NCBI RefSeq assembly: GCF_013166515.1
Contig: NZ_JABKKJ010000003.1
Span: 1 to 64,000 of the forward strand
Origin: Xylanibacter caecicola
GTDB lineage: Bacteria; Bacteroidota; Bacteroidia; Bacteroidales; Bacteroidaceae
DNA length: 64,000 bases
Reading direction: 5' to 3'
This document shows positions 51,637 to 59,913 of this stretch, piece by piece. A model generated the notes under the pieces. It saw nothing but the letters and a program-made list of their open reading frames with translations, ran no database searches and was not told the origin of the DNA. The first letter of the stretch is position 1. Each line of letters opens with the position of its first letter. The position numbers were made by a program, and so were the translations under genes.

Positions 51637-52137
51637 ATGAAAAAAACGATACTCTTTATCATGGCTCTTGTGTTGCCGGTGGTTGCCGGAGCACAGGTCA
51701 GATTTGCATATTTCAGTTACGGCGAAGTGTTCGGTTCCATGCCCGAACATGCCATAGTACAGGAAAATATGAAGAAGCTGGCGTCGCAGTATGAGGCTGA
51801 GACAAAGCGTGCCGAAGAGGAGTTTAATGTTAAATATGAAGAGTTTCTTGAAGGTCAGCGCAACTTTGCACCTGCCATACTCAACAAACGTCAGGCAGAG
51901 CTGCAAGAGATAATGGAGAAGAACATTACCTTCAAGGAAGAGGCTCGCCGTTTGCTCAAGCAGGCGGAAGCCGACATGAATATGCCGCTGAAATCAAAAC
52001 TGAGCGCCGTGCTCAAGCGTATAGGCATGGAAAGAGGATATGCTTTTATCCTTAACACCGACAATGATGCCTGCCCCTACATAGATCCGGCGCAGGGAAC
52101 GGACATCACGGCAGAGCTGAAAGAACTGCTGAAATAA
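51637..52137 (+). CDS. Skp/OmpH-family periplasmic chaperone 3
   Basis: A 166-residue third paralogue. Signal peptide MKKTILFIMALVLPVVAGAQ, then VRFAYFSYGEVFGSMPE, a coiled coil (AETKRAEEEFNVKYEEFLEG) and FILNTDNDACPYIDPAQG. ATG 51637 is chosen because it begins the signal peptide; the open frame upstream runs through the hairpin. murI starts 19 bases downstream. Confidence 0.9.
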   Translation: MKKTILFIMALVLPVVAGAQVRFAYFSYGEVFGSMPEHAIVQENMKKLASQYEAETKRAEEEFNVKYEEFLEGQRNFAPAILNKRQAELQEIMEKNITFKEEARRLLKQAEADMNMPLKSKLSAVLKRIGMERGYAFILNTDNDACPYIDPAQGTDITAELKELLK

Positions 52138-52156
52138 AAAAGAAAGGTTCGCGTAT

Positions 52157-52993
52157 ATGGCATTGTCCGGTACTCCCGGTCCCATAGGGGTGTTCGACTC
52201 CGGTTACGGCGGTCTGACCATACTCCACGGAATGAGGCAGTTGCTGCCCCAATACGACTATATGTATCTCGGCGACAATGCCCGTACACCTTACGGCACA
52301 CGCTCGTTCGACGTCGTCTATATGTTTACGCGCCAGGCGGTGATGAAACTTTTCGACATGGGTTGCCAATTGGTAATCCTCGGATGCAACACCGCATCGG
52401 CAAAGGCACTGCGCTCCATACAGCAGAACGATCTACCCCGGATAGACCCAAACCGCCGTGTTCTCGGAATAATACGCCCCACAGCAGAAATCATAGGGCT
52501 GCTTACACGAAAGCGCCATGTGGGTATTCTTGCTACCGAAGGTACCATAAAGAGCGAAAGCTACAATCTTGAAATATCCAAACTCTATCCCGATATAAAA
52601 GTGTCGGGCGTCGCTTGCCCTTTTTGGGTGCCGCTCGTGGAATACAACGAGGCAGATAGTCCGGGAGCCGACTATTTCGTAAAAAAACGTATAGACCAAC
52701 TGATGAATCTCGACCCTGACATCGATGCCATAATATTGGGCTGTACCCACTATCCGCTGCTTATGCCGAAGATAAAGAAGTACGTGCCCGAGGGGGTACG
52801 CATTGTGCCCCAGGGAGAATATGTGGCGAATAGCCTTGCCGACTATCTGACACGCCATCCGGAAATGGAGCGGCGCTGTTCCAAAGGCGGCACCTGCCGT
52901 TATCTGACGACAGAGAACACCGAACGTTTCAAGGAATCGGCGCAGATGTTCCTTCATGAGTCGGTAGACGTAGAGAACGTTGTACTGGGATAA
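52157..52993 (+). CDS. murI: Glutamate racemase
   Basis: A 278-residue racemase that makes D-glutamate for peptidoglycan. The two catalytic cysteines are in LGCNTASAKALRS and LGCTHYPLLMPKI; IGVFDSGYGGLTI supplies the catalytic-site Asp-Ser. YLGDNARTPYG is also conserved. It ends the run of envelope genes that starts at 44754. Confidence 0.97.
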   Translation: MALSGTPGPIGVFDSGYGGLTILHGMRQLLPQYDYMYLGDNARTPYGTRSFDVVYMFTRQAVMKLFDMGCQLVILGCNTASAKALRSIQQNDLPRIDPNRRVLGIIRPTAEIIGLLTRKRHVGILATEGTIKSESYNLEISKLYPDIKVSGVACPFWVPLVEYNEADSPGADYFVKKRIDQLMNLDPDIDAIILGCTHYPLLMPKIKKYVPEGVRIVPQGEYVANSLADYLTRHPEMERRCSKGGTCRYLTTENTERFKESAQMFLHESVDVENVVLG

Positions 52994-53048
52994 CGTCCAA
53001 ACAACTAACACTTTTTTTGAAGAAACTTATCCCGAACTCGCGTAACTG

Positions 53049-53156
53049 ATGATTATTCCGGGTGCAAGTCATACGGACCTTTATGACAATTCTACCGTCA
53101 TTCCGTTCGACAAATTGGAAGCATTCTTTAACAAGCATCTTCAAATAAACGTTTAA
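53049..53156 (+). pseudogene. C-terminal remnant of an alpha/beta hydrolase gene
   Basis: A 35-residue frame: MIIPGASHTDLYDN then STVIPFDKLEAFFNKHLQ. It resembles the end of YcjY/dienelactone-hydrolase-like proteins, where the catalytic His is followed by VDLYD and IPFDKL. The His is present, but the rest of the enzyme is absent: an in-frame TAA lies 6 bases upstream. It looks like the remains of a deleted gene. Confidence 0.6.
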
Positions 53157-53160
53157 AAAC

Positions 53161-53185
53161 GAAGTTCGATATTACATCGAACTTC
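53161..53185. terminator. Hairpin after the hydrolase remnant
   Basis: GAAGTTCGAT (53161-53170) and ATCGAACTTC (53176-53185) form a perfect 10-bp stem. The T-run is on the minus strand only (GTTTTTAAACG), so as a terminator it acts on minus-strand transcripts. Confidence 0.55.
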
Positions 53186-53189
53186 ACGT

Positions 53190-53640
53190 AAAGTAGCGGG
53201 CTGCTACTGTTTCAGTGCAAAGATAATGCTTCCGGCATGTCCGTTGGCGGGAATTGGCAGCTATTGTCAGGATTTGGCATTATTTGGCAGAAATTAATAA
53301 AGAAACGGATCTATATATGAACATCTTGCCGTGCACTTTTGACACTTGTGAAACTGCGCCACTTAAGGCTGTAAACTGCGCCACTTCACGTCGTAAAGTG
53401 CGTAGGTTTACGGTGTGATGTTACGCACTTTCTCATTCCGGACACTGCTCTTTATTGCACACTTTGGTGTAATCAAAAGTAACGCACAATATAACAACAA
53501 CTTACAGTTGCACGCGCATTTTCGCGATTATTTACACACAAAAGAAATTTATTTTGAAATATCGCAAATACAGGAGGTGCGGTTTTATTAAAATGTAAGC
53601 ATGAAACAAGCTTCCTGAGCAATATGTTTTACCCTCCCTA
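53190..53640. other. Gene-poor region with hairpins and a 14-bp direct repeat
   Basis: No gene is recognised. AGTAGC/GCTACT (53192-53208) and AAAGTGCGTA/TACGCACTTT (53395-53431) form stems. AAACTGCGCCACTT occurs at 53351-53364 and 53373-53386, 22 bases apart. The function is unknown; a small RNA or a deletion scar is possible. Confidence 0.4.
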
Positions 53641-53681
53641 ACTCGTGTATCGTTCTGATTTACAACGAGATACAATCCTGT

Positions 53682-53710
53682 AAAAAAGGCATGCCCTTGA
53701 CGGACATGCC
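53682..53710 (-). terminator. Terminator of the HU gene
   Basis: On the minus strand GGCATG, loop, CATGCC, then TTTTTTA. It lies 31 bases after the HU stop. Confidence 0.75.
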
Positions 53711-53740
53711 CCGATAGATCTACTACTCTCAGATATAGAA

Positions 53741-54013
53741 TCAGTTCAACGCATCTGCCAACTCGGCACCTGCCTTGAACTTAGCCACTTTCTTGGCGGC
53801 AATCTGTATCTTCTGCTTTGTAAGCGGATTGATGCCTTCGCGAGCGGGACGCTCGTTTACACTGAATGTACCGAAACCAACCAATGCTATCTTATCGCCG
53901 GCAACGAGAGCTTCTTTTACTGCTGCAAGTGTAGCATCAAGAGCCTTCTTAGAATCAGCCTTACTCAAACCTGAACCGGCTGCGATCTTCTCAATAAGTT
54001 CTGTCTTGTTCAT
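53741..54013 (-). CDS. hup: HU-family DNA-binding protein
   Basis: A 90-residue histone-like protein of the HU/IHF type. MNKTELIEKIAAGSGLSKAD, then VGFGTFSVNERPAREGINPL, which is the beta-arm that inserts into the DNA minor groove, and the end AKFKAGAELADAL. It bends and compacts DNA. A full -33/-7 promoter is at 54071-54101. Confidence 0.96.
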   Translation of the reverse strand: MNKTELIEKIAAGSGLSKADSKKALDATLAAVKEALVAGDKIALVGFGTFSVNERPAREGINPLTKQKIQIAAKKVAKFKAGAELADALN

Positions 54014-54070
54014 AATCTTTTAGTTATTAATTATTAATATGTTAGGAAATATAATCCGTTAATTGTTTCG

Positions 54071-54101
54071 CAAATATAATTGAAACCTTTTATAAACCAA
54101 A
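54071..54101 (-). promoter_or_regulatory. Promoter of HU gene
   Basis: Minus-strand TTTG (54098-54101), 19 bases, TATATTTG (54071-54078). The leader is about 50 bases. Confidence 0.75.
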
Positions 54102-54183
54102 CAAAAAAGGCGAAAAAGTGAGTAATTTATTGAAAAAAACCGCGTAACAGCGTGTTTTTATGCCTTATAACGGATATTTTTAG

Positions 54184-54191
54184 TATTTTTG
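54184..54191 (+). promoter_or_regulatory. -7 box of rhomboid gene
   Basis: TATTTTTG, 34 bases before the ATG at 54226. No clear -33 box. Confidence 0.4.
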
Positions 54192-54225
54192 CCGTCTGTA
54201 AAACATAAACATAAAGATTTACTAC

Positions 54226-55143
54226 ATGCGCAATATCCCTGTCATAACAAAGAATCTTCTGATTATTAATGTGTTGATGTTTGCCGCCACTTTCGTGTTC
54301 GGAAGGGTGGGAGTAGACCTCAAAGACATACTGGGACTTCATTTTCTGCTGGCATCCGATTTTCATCTTTACCAGTTGTTCACATATTTGTTCATGCACG
54401 CCGGTCTGGAACATATATTCTTCAACATGTTCGCTCTTTGGATGTTCGGGTGTGTGGTGGAAAATGTGTGGGGTCCGAAGAGATTCCTGTTCTATTACCT
54501 GGCATGCGGTGTAGGAGCCGGACTGATACAGGAACTTACACAACTCGGTTCGTTTTATATAATGATGAGCGACCAGGTGCCGTCGTTCGGGGTAGCAGAC
54601 CTCATCGAAGCAGGCAGAGTGAACTCCGTTGCTCTCAACTCATGGACCACCGTGGGGGCATCAGGCTCGGTATACGGCATACTGCTTGCTTTCGGCATGA
54701 TATTCCCCGAAGAGCGCATTTTCATATTTCCGCTTCCGATACCGATAAAGGCAAAATGGTTCGTGATGTTTTATGCAGCGATTGAACTGTTCTTCGCGCT
54801 CGGCACAAAAGGCGACAACGTGGCACATTTCGCCCACCTCGGCGGCATGCTCTTCGGATATATCATGATAAGATACTGGCGCGGCAACGGTGGCAACGGC
54901 AATTTCGGGCGCAACCGTGGGCATCAGTTCTTCGACAGAATGAGAAACTCGTGGGAGAAGCACTCCCACCGCAAGGCAGACGACATGTATGGTAACCGCA
55001 GAGAGAGCGACCACGAGTATAACGCCAGGAAGAGAAAGGAACAGGAGGAGACGGACCGCATTCTCGACAAGATACGCCGCAGCGGATACGACAGCCTGAC
55101 GAAGGAAGAGAAACAGAAACTTTTTGAAAACGGCAGGAAATGA
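54226..55143 (+). CDS. Rhomboid intramembrane serine protease
   Basis: A 305-residue rhomboid. The catalytic dyad is Ser 146 in VGASGSVYG and His 204 in HFAHLGGMLFG. The segment HAGLEHIFFNMFALWMFG is the conserved loop/TM2 HxxxN-like motif. Six membrane helices cover about residues 10-220, followed by a charged cytoplasmic tail with RMRNSWEKHSHRKADD and DYDSLTKEEKQKLF-like sequence. It cleaves membrane proteins within the bilayer; target unknown. An EEP-type hydrolase gene follows after 36 bases. Confidence 0.93.
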   Translation: MRNIPVITKNLLIINVLMFAATFVFGRVGVDLKDILGLHFLLASDFHLYQLFTYLFMHAGLEHIFFNMFALWMFGCVVENVWGPKRFLFYYLACGVGAGLIQELTQLGSFYIMMSDQVPSFGVADLIEAGRVNSVALNSWTTVGASGSVYGILLAFGMIFPEERIFIFPLPIPIKAKWFVMFYAAIELFFALGTKGDNVAHFAHLGGMLFGYIMIRYWRGNGGNGNFGRNRGHQFFDRMRNSWEKHSHRKADDMYGNRRESDHEYNARKRKEQEETDRILDKIRRSGYDSLTKEEKQKLFENGRK

Positions 55144-55179
55144 CAACAGTCGTTATGCACGAAATCTTTTCTTGAAGTA

Positions 55180-56271
55180 ATGTTCAGACAACTGAAAAGG
55201 CTGACGATACAGCTTATGTCGGGTGCCAACATTGCCACGGTGGCGGTGATGGCACTGGTAGGAATGAGCGACAGACTCAGTCCGGCAGACCACCCGTTGC
55301 TGTCTGTCGTGGGGTTGACGTTCCCGTTTTTCATAATATGTAATTTTGCCTTTCTCGTTTTCTGGCTAATGTTCTATAAGAGGGGCACGCTCATTCCCTT
55401 AATCGGATTTATACTGTGTTATTTCCCCATACGCACATATTCGCCGCTCAACATCACGGGCGACACGCCCGAGGGCGCGGTGAAGGTCATGTCGTATAAT
55501 GTTGCCAACTATGGCTCGCCCGACATCATGGTCGACAGCCTTAACCCCATATTCCGCTACATACGCGATAGCGGTGCGGACATAGTCTGTATACAGGAAG
55601 GGACAATGTCCGAACCGCTTGTCACATATACCGGCGATGCCTATCCGTATCGCGATTCGGTATTGAAAGCCCCTTCGGGCACGTCGCTCGTGCTGCTGAG
55701 CAAACACCCGATAGTGGGCAAGGAGCAGATAGAATATTCCTCTAAAAGCAATGCCAGTGCGGCGTTCAAAGTCGTAATGGACGGCGACACTGTGATTATA
55801 ATCAACAACCATTTCGAGTCTACGGGGCTGTCGCTTGAAGAACGTGCCGAGTTCAGGAATATAGTAAAAGGCAATGCCGGAAACGACACCATAAAGGAAG
55901 AGTCGAAAAAACTGATAACCAAGCTCGGTGACGCCAACCGCAGGAGGGCGCCGCAGGCAGAAGCCGTGGCGGAATATGTGCGCCGGCATAAGGGCAAAAG
56001 CATTATATTGTGCGGCGACTTCAACGACAACCCGATATCATATACCCGTCGTATACTTGCCGACGAGCTTACCGACTGTTACGTGGCGACTGCCAACGGA
56101 CCGGGTATATCATACAATCACAACGCCATTTTCGTAAGGATAGACAACATAATGTGTTCCGGGCAGTGGCAACCCTACAACTTCAAAGTAGACAGAAGCA
56201 TAGACGCGTCAGACCACTATCCCATATACGGCTGGCTGGAAAAAGCTTCGAAACAAGCAAAAAAACAGTAA
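55180..56271 (+). CDS. Endonuclease/exonuclease/phosphatase family membrane protein
   Basis: A 363-residue protein with three N-terminal hydrophobic segments (about 8-90) and a C-terminal EEP domain. EEP motifs are VMSYNVANYG, ADIVCIQEG, INNHFESTGLS, ILCGDFNDNP and the final SDHYPIYG. The domain hydrolyses phosphodiesters in DNA, lipids or other substrates; the membrane anchor puts it on the periplasmic side most probably. The specific substrate is unknown. Confidence 0.88.
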   Translation: MFRQLKRLTIQLMSGANIATVAVMALVGMSDRLSPADHPLLSVVGLTFPFFIICNFAFLVFWLMFYKRGTLIPLIGFILCYFPIRTYSPLNITGDTPEGAVKVMSYNVANYGSPDIMVDSLNPIFRYIRDSGADIVCIQEGTMSEPLVTYTGDAYPYRDSVLKAPSGTSLVLLSKHPIVGKEQIEYSSKSNASAAFKVVMDGDTVIIINNHFESTGLSLEERAEFRNIVKGNAGNDTIKEESKKLITKLGDANRRRAPQAEAVAEYVRRHKGKSIILCGDFNDNPISYTRRILADELTDCYVATANGPGISYNHNAIFVRIDNIMCSGQWQPYNFKVDRSIDASDHYPIYGWLEKASKQAKKQ

Positions 56272-56311
56272 TAAAGCAACTTAAATATTCCAAAGTTTAA
56301 AAAAAAATAAT

Positions 56312-56319
56312 TATCTTTG
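56312..56319 (+). promoter_or_regulatory. -7 box of secDF gene
   Basis: TATCTTTG, about 49 bases before the ATG at 56368. No good -33 TTTG box is seen. Confidence 0.5.
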
Positions 56320-56367
56320 CACGCTATATATCAAATTACGAATACAATAATTTAATAATAACAAAAA

Positions 56368-59355
56368 ATGCAAAACAAAGGAATTGTAATTGTAACAGCC
56401 GCCTTATTGACTCTTGCAAGCATCTTCTATTTGTCTTTCTCCTTTGCCACCGCCTACTATGACAAGCAGGCTGCCGGCATAAAGGACTCCATTGCACAGC
56501 AGGATTACAAAGACTCGGTGAAATATCTGGGCGTGTACTCTTATCAGAAGTGTCTGGAAACACAGATAGGCTTGGGACTGGATCTTAAGGGAGGTATGAA
56601 CGTGATTCTCGAAATCTCCGTTCCGGACGTTATCGAGACACTGGCAGATCACAAGACAGATGCTGCCTTCGTTAAATCAATGGAACAGGCAAAGAAGGAA
56701 GAAGAGAAAAGCCAAAGCGACTTTATCTCTCTCTTCATCAAGTATTATCAGCAGAATGCGCCCGGACACCGCCTGGCGGAAATCTTTGCCACACAGCAGC
56801 TGAAAGGCAAGGTTACGACACAGAGCAGCGACAGCGAGGTGGAGAAGGCACTGCGTGCAGAGGTTCAGTCGGCTATAGACAACTCTTACAATGTTGTGCG
56901 CAACCGTATCGACAAGTTCGGCGTTGTTCAGCCCAATATCCAGAAACTGGAAGGTCAGGACGGACGTATTATGGTAGAAATGCCCGGTATACGCGAGCCG
57001 GAGCGCATACGTAAGTTGCTCCAGAGCAGCGCAAACCTCGAGTTCTGGGAGACATTCAACAGCGAGGAGGTTGTGCCTTATCTGCGTCAGATAGACCAGC
57101 GCCTTGCAGGCGTTGAGACAGAAGACTCGACTGCAACTGCCGATACGACCGCAAACAAGGTGGCAGAAGCAGCACCCGCCGATATGAAATTGAAGATAAA
57201 CAAGGGTGCTTCGTCTGCTGCGGAAAAGGCTGCAGCCAACGAAAGCTCACAGTTGGCACAGGCAAAGAAACAAAATCCGTTGCTTGCCATGCTTCAGGTT
57301 GTTCCGCAAGGCTCGCTCAGTATCGTCGGATATGCAAGCGTGCGCGATACAGCCGAAATAAACAAGATTATCTATTCGGAGACGGCAAAGCAGATATTGC
57401 CTTCAGACGTGAAACTGTTGTGGGGTGCAAAGCCCGCCGACGGCATATCGGCAAAGAACGTGTTCGAACTCTATGCGCTCAAGGTGACACAGAGCAACGG
57501 TCGCGCTCCGCTTGAGGGCGATGTGGTGACAAGTGCCAAGGACGAGTTCGACCAGATGACGGGACGTCCCAGCGTAAGCATGTCCATGAACTCTGACGGA
57601 GCACGCCGCTGGGCAGCTCTGACAAAGGCAAACGTCGGCAAGGCCATCGCCATTGTGCTTGACGATGTGGTATACAGCGCTCCACGCGTTAACGGAGAAA
57701 TCTCGGGAGGAAACTCGACGATATCCGGTAACTTTACAATCGAAGACACCAAGGACCTTGCAAACACCCTTATCTCCGGTCGTATGCCGGCACCTGCACG
57801 TATCGTACAGGCAGACGTGGTTGGTCCTACATTGGGTGCACAGTCGATACAGCAGGGTATAATGTCGTTCATCGTGGCATTTATCATCCTTATGATATAC
57901 ATGGTGGTGATGTACGACCTGATACCCGGTATGATAGCCAACTGCGCTCTGCTCATCAACCTGTTCTTCACGCTCGGCATTCTGACATCGTTCCAGGCTG
58001 CACTGACAATGCCCGGTATCGCCGGTATGGTGCTGTCGCTCGGTATGGCGGTGGATGCAAACGTGCTGATATACGAGCGCACCAAGGAAGAACTGCGTAA
58101 GGGACTTGGCGTAAAGCAGGCTCTCTCACTGGGATACAGCAACGCTTTCTCGGCAATCTTCGACTCTAACCTTACGTCTATCATCACGGGTGTAATCCTG
58201 TACGTATTCGGTACCGGTCCTATCCGTGGCTTCGCAACGACGCTTATCATCGGTATATGCTGCTCGTTCTTCTCTGCAGTGTTCCTTACACGCCTTGTTT
58301 ACGAAAACCGCATGAAGAAAGACAAGTGGCTGAACCTGAACTTTACAACACGCGTATCGCGTAATCTGCTTCAGAATACAAAGATACAGTTCATGGGAAT
58401 GCGTCGTCGCACATTCACTATAGCAGGCGTAATAGCAGTTCTGTTCATTGCATGTCTCTTTACAAAGGGTCTGAGTCGCAGTATCGACTTTACCGGAGGA
58501 CGCAACTATATCATAAAACTTGAAAAACCGGTAGAGCCCGAGCAGGTGACCGCGGCTTTGCAGAAGTCGTTCGGCGACAGCCATGTTACAGCTCTTGCAA
58601 TAGGTACCGACGGAAAGACAATACGTATCTCCACCAACTACAAGATAGAGTCCAACGACCCGAACATCGACGATGAGGTAGAGAACATCCTTTTCACATC
58701 GTTGTCAAAGGCAAATCTTGTAACACAGAAGAGTGTCGACGCATTCAAAAATCCCGATGTGCGTGCAGGCGGTTCCATTATCAGTTCTGCCAAGGTTGGT
58801 CCTTCTGTGGCAAAGGATATCACTCACGGCGCTATCATAAGCGTTATATTGGCTCTCGTTGCCATATTCCTCTACATCCTCGTCCGCTTCCATAACGTAG
58901 CGTTCTCGTTGGGTTCTGTAGTGGCTCTGGCTCTCGACACGCTGGTTGTGCTCGGTATTTACTCGGCACTGTGGGGAATAGTTCCTTTCTCGCTCGAGAT
59001 AGATCAGACTTTCATCGGTGCCATCCTGACGGTTATCGGTTACTCTATAAACGACAAGGTGGTTGTGTTCGACCGTATACGCGAGAACCTCGGACTGTAC
59101 AAGAAACGTGAACTTAGCGAGACGTTCAACAACTCTCTGAACGAGACATTGGCACGTACCATAAACACTTCACTGTCTACGTTGCTGGTATTGCTCTGCA
59201 TCTTCTTCCTCGGAGGTGACAGCATCCGCAGCTTCTCGTTTGCAATGATTATCGGTGTTGTGGCAGGTACACTGTCGTCAATATTTGTTGCAGCTCCTGT
59301 GGCATACATCACGCTCGGCAAGAAAGCCGGCAATAAGACTGCTGCTGCGGCATAA
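56368..59355 (+). CDS. secDF: Fused protein-export membrane protein SecDF
   Basis: A 995-residue fusion of SecD and SecF, which uses the proton motive force to pull proteins through SecYEG. SecD features are LGLDLKGGMNVILEISVP, VRNRIDKFGVVQPNIQ, and RMPAPARIVQADVVGPTLGA; SecF features are SIDFTGGRNYIIKLEKP and IGYSINDKVVVFDRIREN. Twelve membrane segments in two sets of six are expected. Ala/Lys-rich insertions near residues 250-300 widen the first periplasmic domain. A strong terminator follows. Confidence 0.96.
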   Translation: MQNKGIVIVTAALLTLASIFYLSFSFATAYYDKQAAGIKDSIAQQDYKDSVKYLGVYSYQKCLETQIGLGLDLKGGMNVILEISVPDVIETLADHKTDAAFVKSMEQAKKEEEKSQSDFISLFIKYYQQNAPGHRLAEIFATQQLKGKVTTQSSDSEVEKALRAEVQSAIDNSYNVVRNRIDKFGVVQPNIQKLEGQDGRIMVEMPGIREPERIRKLLQSSANLEFWETFNSEEVVPYLRQIDQRLAGVETEDSTATADTTANKVAEAAPADMKLKINKGASSAAEKAAANESSQLAQAKKQNPLLAMLQVVPQGSLSIVGYASVRDTAEINKIIYSETAKQILPSDVKLLWGAKPADGISAKNVFELYALKVTQSNGRAPLEGDVVTSAKDEFDQMTGRPSVSMSMNSDGARRWAALTKANVGKAIAIVLDDVVYSAPRVNGEISGGNSTISGNFTIEDTKDLANTLISGRMPAPARIVQADVVGPTLGAQSIQQGIMSFIVAFIILMIYMVVMYDLIPGMIANCALLINLFFTLGILTSFQAALTMPGIAGMVLSLGMAVDANVLIYERTKEELRKGLGVKQALSLGYSNAFSAIFDSNLTSIITGVILYVFGTGPIRGFATTLIIGICCSFFSAVFLTRLVYENRMKKDKWLNLNFTTRVSRNLLQNTKIQFMGMRRRTFTIAGVIAVLFIACLFTKGLSRSIDFTGGRNYIIKLEKPVEPEQVTAALQKSFGDSHVTALAIGTDGKTIRISTNYKIESNDPNIDDEVENILFTSLSKANLVTQKSVDAFKNPDVRAGGSIISSAKVGPSVAKDITHGAIISVILALVAIFLYILVRFHNVAFSLGSVVALALDTLVVLGIYSALWGIVPFSLEIDQTFIGAILTVIGYSINDKVVVFDRIRENLGLYKKRELSETFNNSLNETLARTINTSLSTLLVLLCIFFLGGDSIRSFSFAMIIGVVAGTLSSIFVAAPVAYITLGKKAGNKTAAAA

Positions 59356-59380
59356 ACAGAGTATCATAAGGCTATATATA

Positions 59381-59417
59381 AAAAGATGTGGAACCGGTTA
59401 CGGTTCCACATCTTTTT
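59381..59417. terminator. Terminator of secDF
   Basis: AAAAGATGTGGAACCG (59381-59396), loop GTTA, CGGTTCCACATCTTTT: a perfect stem of about 16 bp with T-run. It can act in both directions. Confidence 0.93.
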
Positions 59418-59466
59418 ATATTGACAATCGATAGCGAGTGTTTGCTTTTGCTGTTTTATCAAGTGC

Positions 59467-59532
59467 ATGACCTATAGATTCTATCGTATCAATAGATTTT
59501 TATAGGTTCTATAGTTTTCTATAGTTCCTCTA
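59467..59532. repeat. Short tandem array, period about 10 (CTATAGATT)
   Basis: ACCTATAGATTCTATCGTAT, CAATAGATTTTTATAGGTTC and TATAGTTTTCTATAGTTCC, in the gap between secDF and tRNA-Arg. Confidence 0.55.
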
Positions 59533-59572
59533 ATTCTTCATTTTTAATTCTTAATTCTTAATTAAAAAGAAG

Positions 59573-59644
59573 TGGTCTCACCGAGAATCGAACTCGGATC
59601 TAATCTTTAGGAGAGACTTGTTCTATCCATTGAACTATGAGACC
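59573..59644 (-). tRNA. tRNA-Arg (anticodon CCT)
   Basis: On the minus strand GGTCTCA ... TGAGACC acceptor, D arm GTTC/GAAC, anticodon stem AGTCT/AGATT around loop CTCCTAA (anticodon CCT), T arm CGAGTTCGATTCTCG. The 3' CCA is not encoded. It reads AGG codons. A minus-strand TATCTTTG box lies at 59689-59696. Confidence 0.93.
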
Positions 59645-59688
59645 CCACTCTTTGTTGCGTCCGTATGCTATACGGGCAAATGCCGTTG

Positions 59689-59696
59689 CAAAGATA
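59689..59696 (-). promoter_or_regulatory. -7 box of tRNA-Arg gene
   Basis: Minus-strand TATCTTTG, followed by CAACGG, about 45 bases before the tRNA. Confidence 0.5.
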
Positions 59697-59812
59697 AAAA
59701 ACTTTTGTTGATGAAGTATATCAACGGCATTTACGCATGCAAAGGTAAGAATTTTATTTCTATTTTCATATATACAAGCATGTTATTTCTTGGCTGTTAG
59801 AATAAAACCTGT

Positions 59813-59820
59813 TAACTTTG
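59813..59820 (+). promoter_or_regulatory. -7 box of TonB-dependent receptor gene
   Basis: TAACTTTG, followed by CACCTCC. The ATG at 59914 is 94 bases downstream. Confidence 0.5.
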
Positions 59821-59913
59821 CACCTCCTTAAAAAGGACTTCCGGCATGGTAATGTGCTGAAATTGCATGTAATTGATTAAACTTTCACATTATTTGTCTG
59901 TCACAATATAGTT

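Noticed and set aside
53240..53275. Second -24/-12 promoter (TTGGCAGCTATTGTC)
   Set aside because: GG and GT are separated by 8 rather than 10 bases, and no gene starts downstream on this strand.
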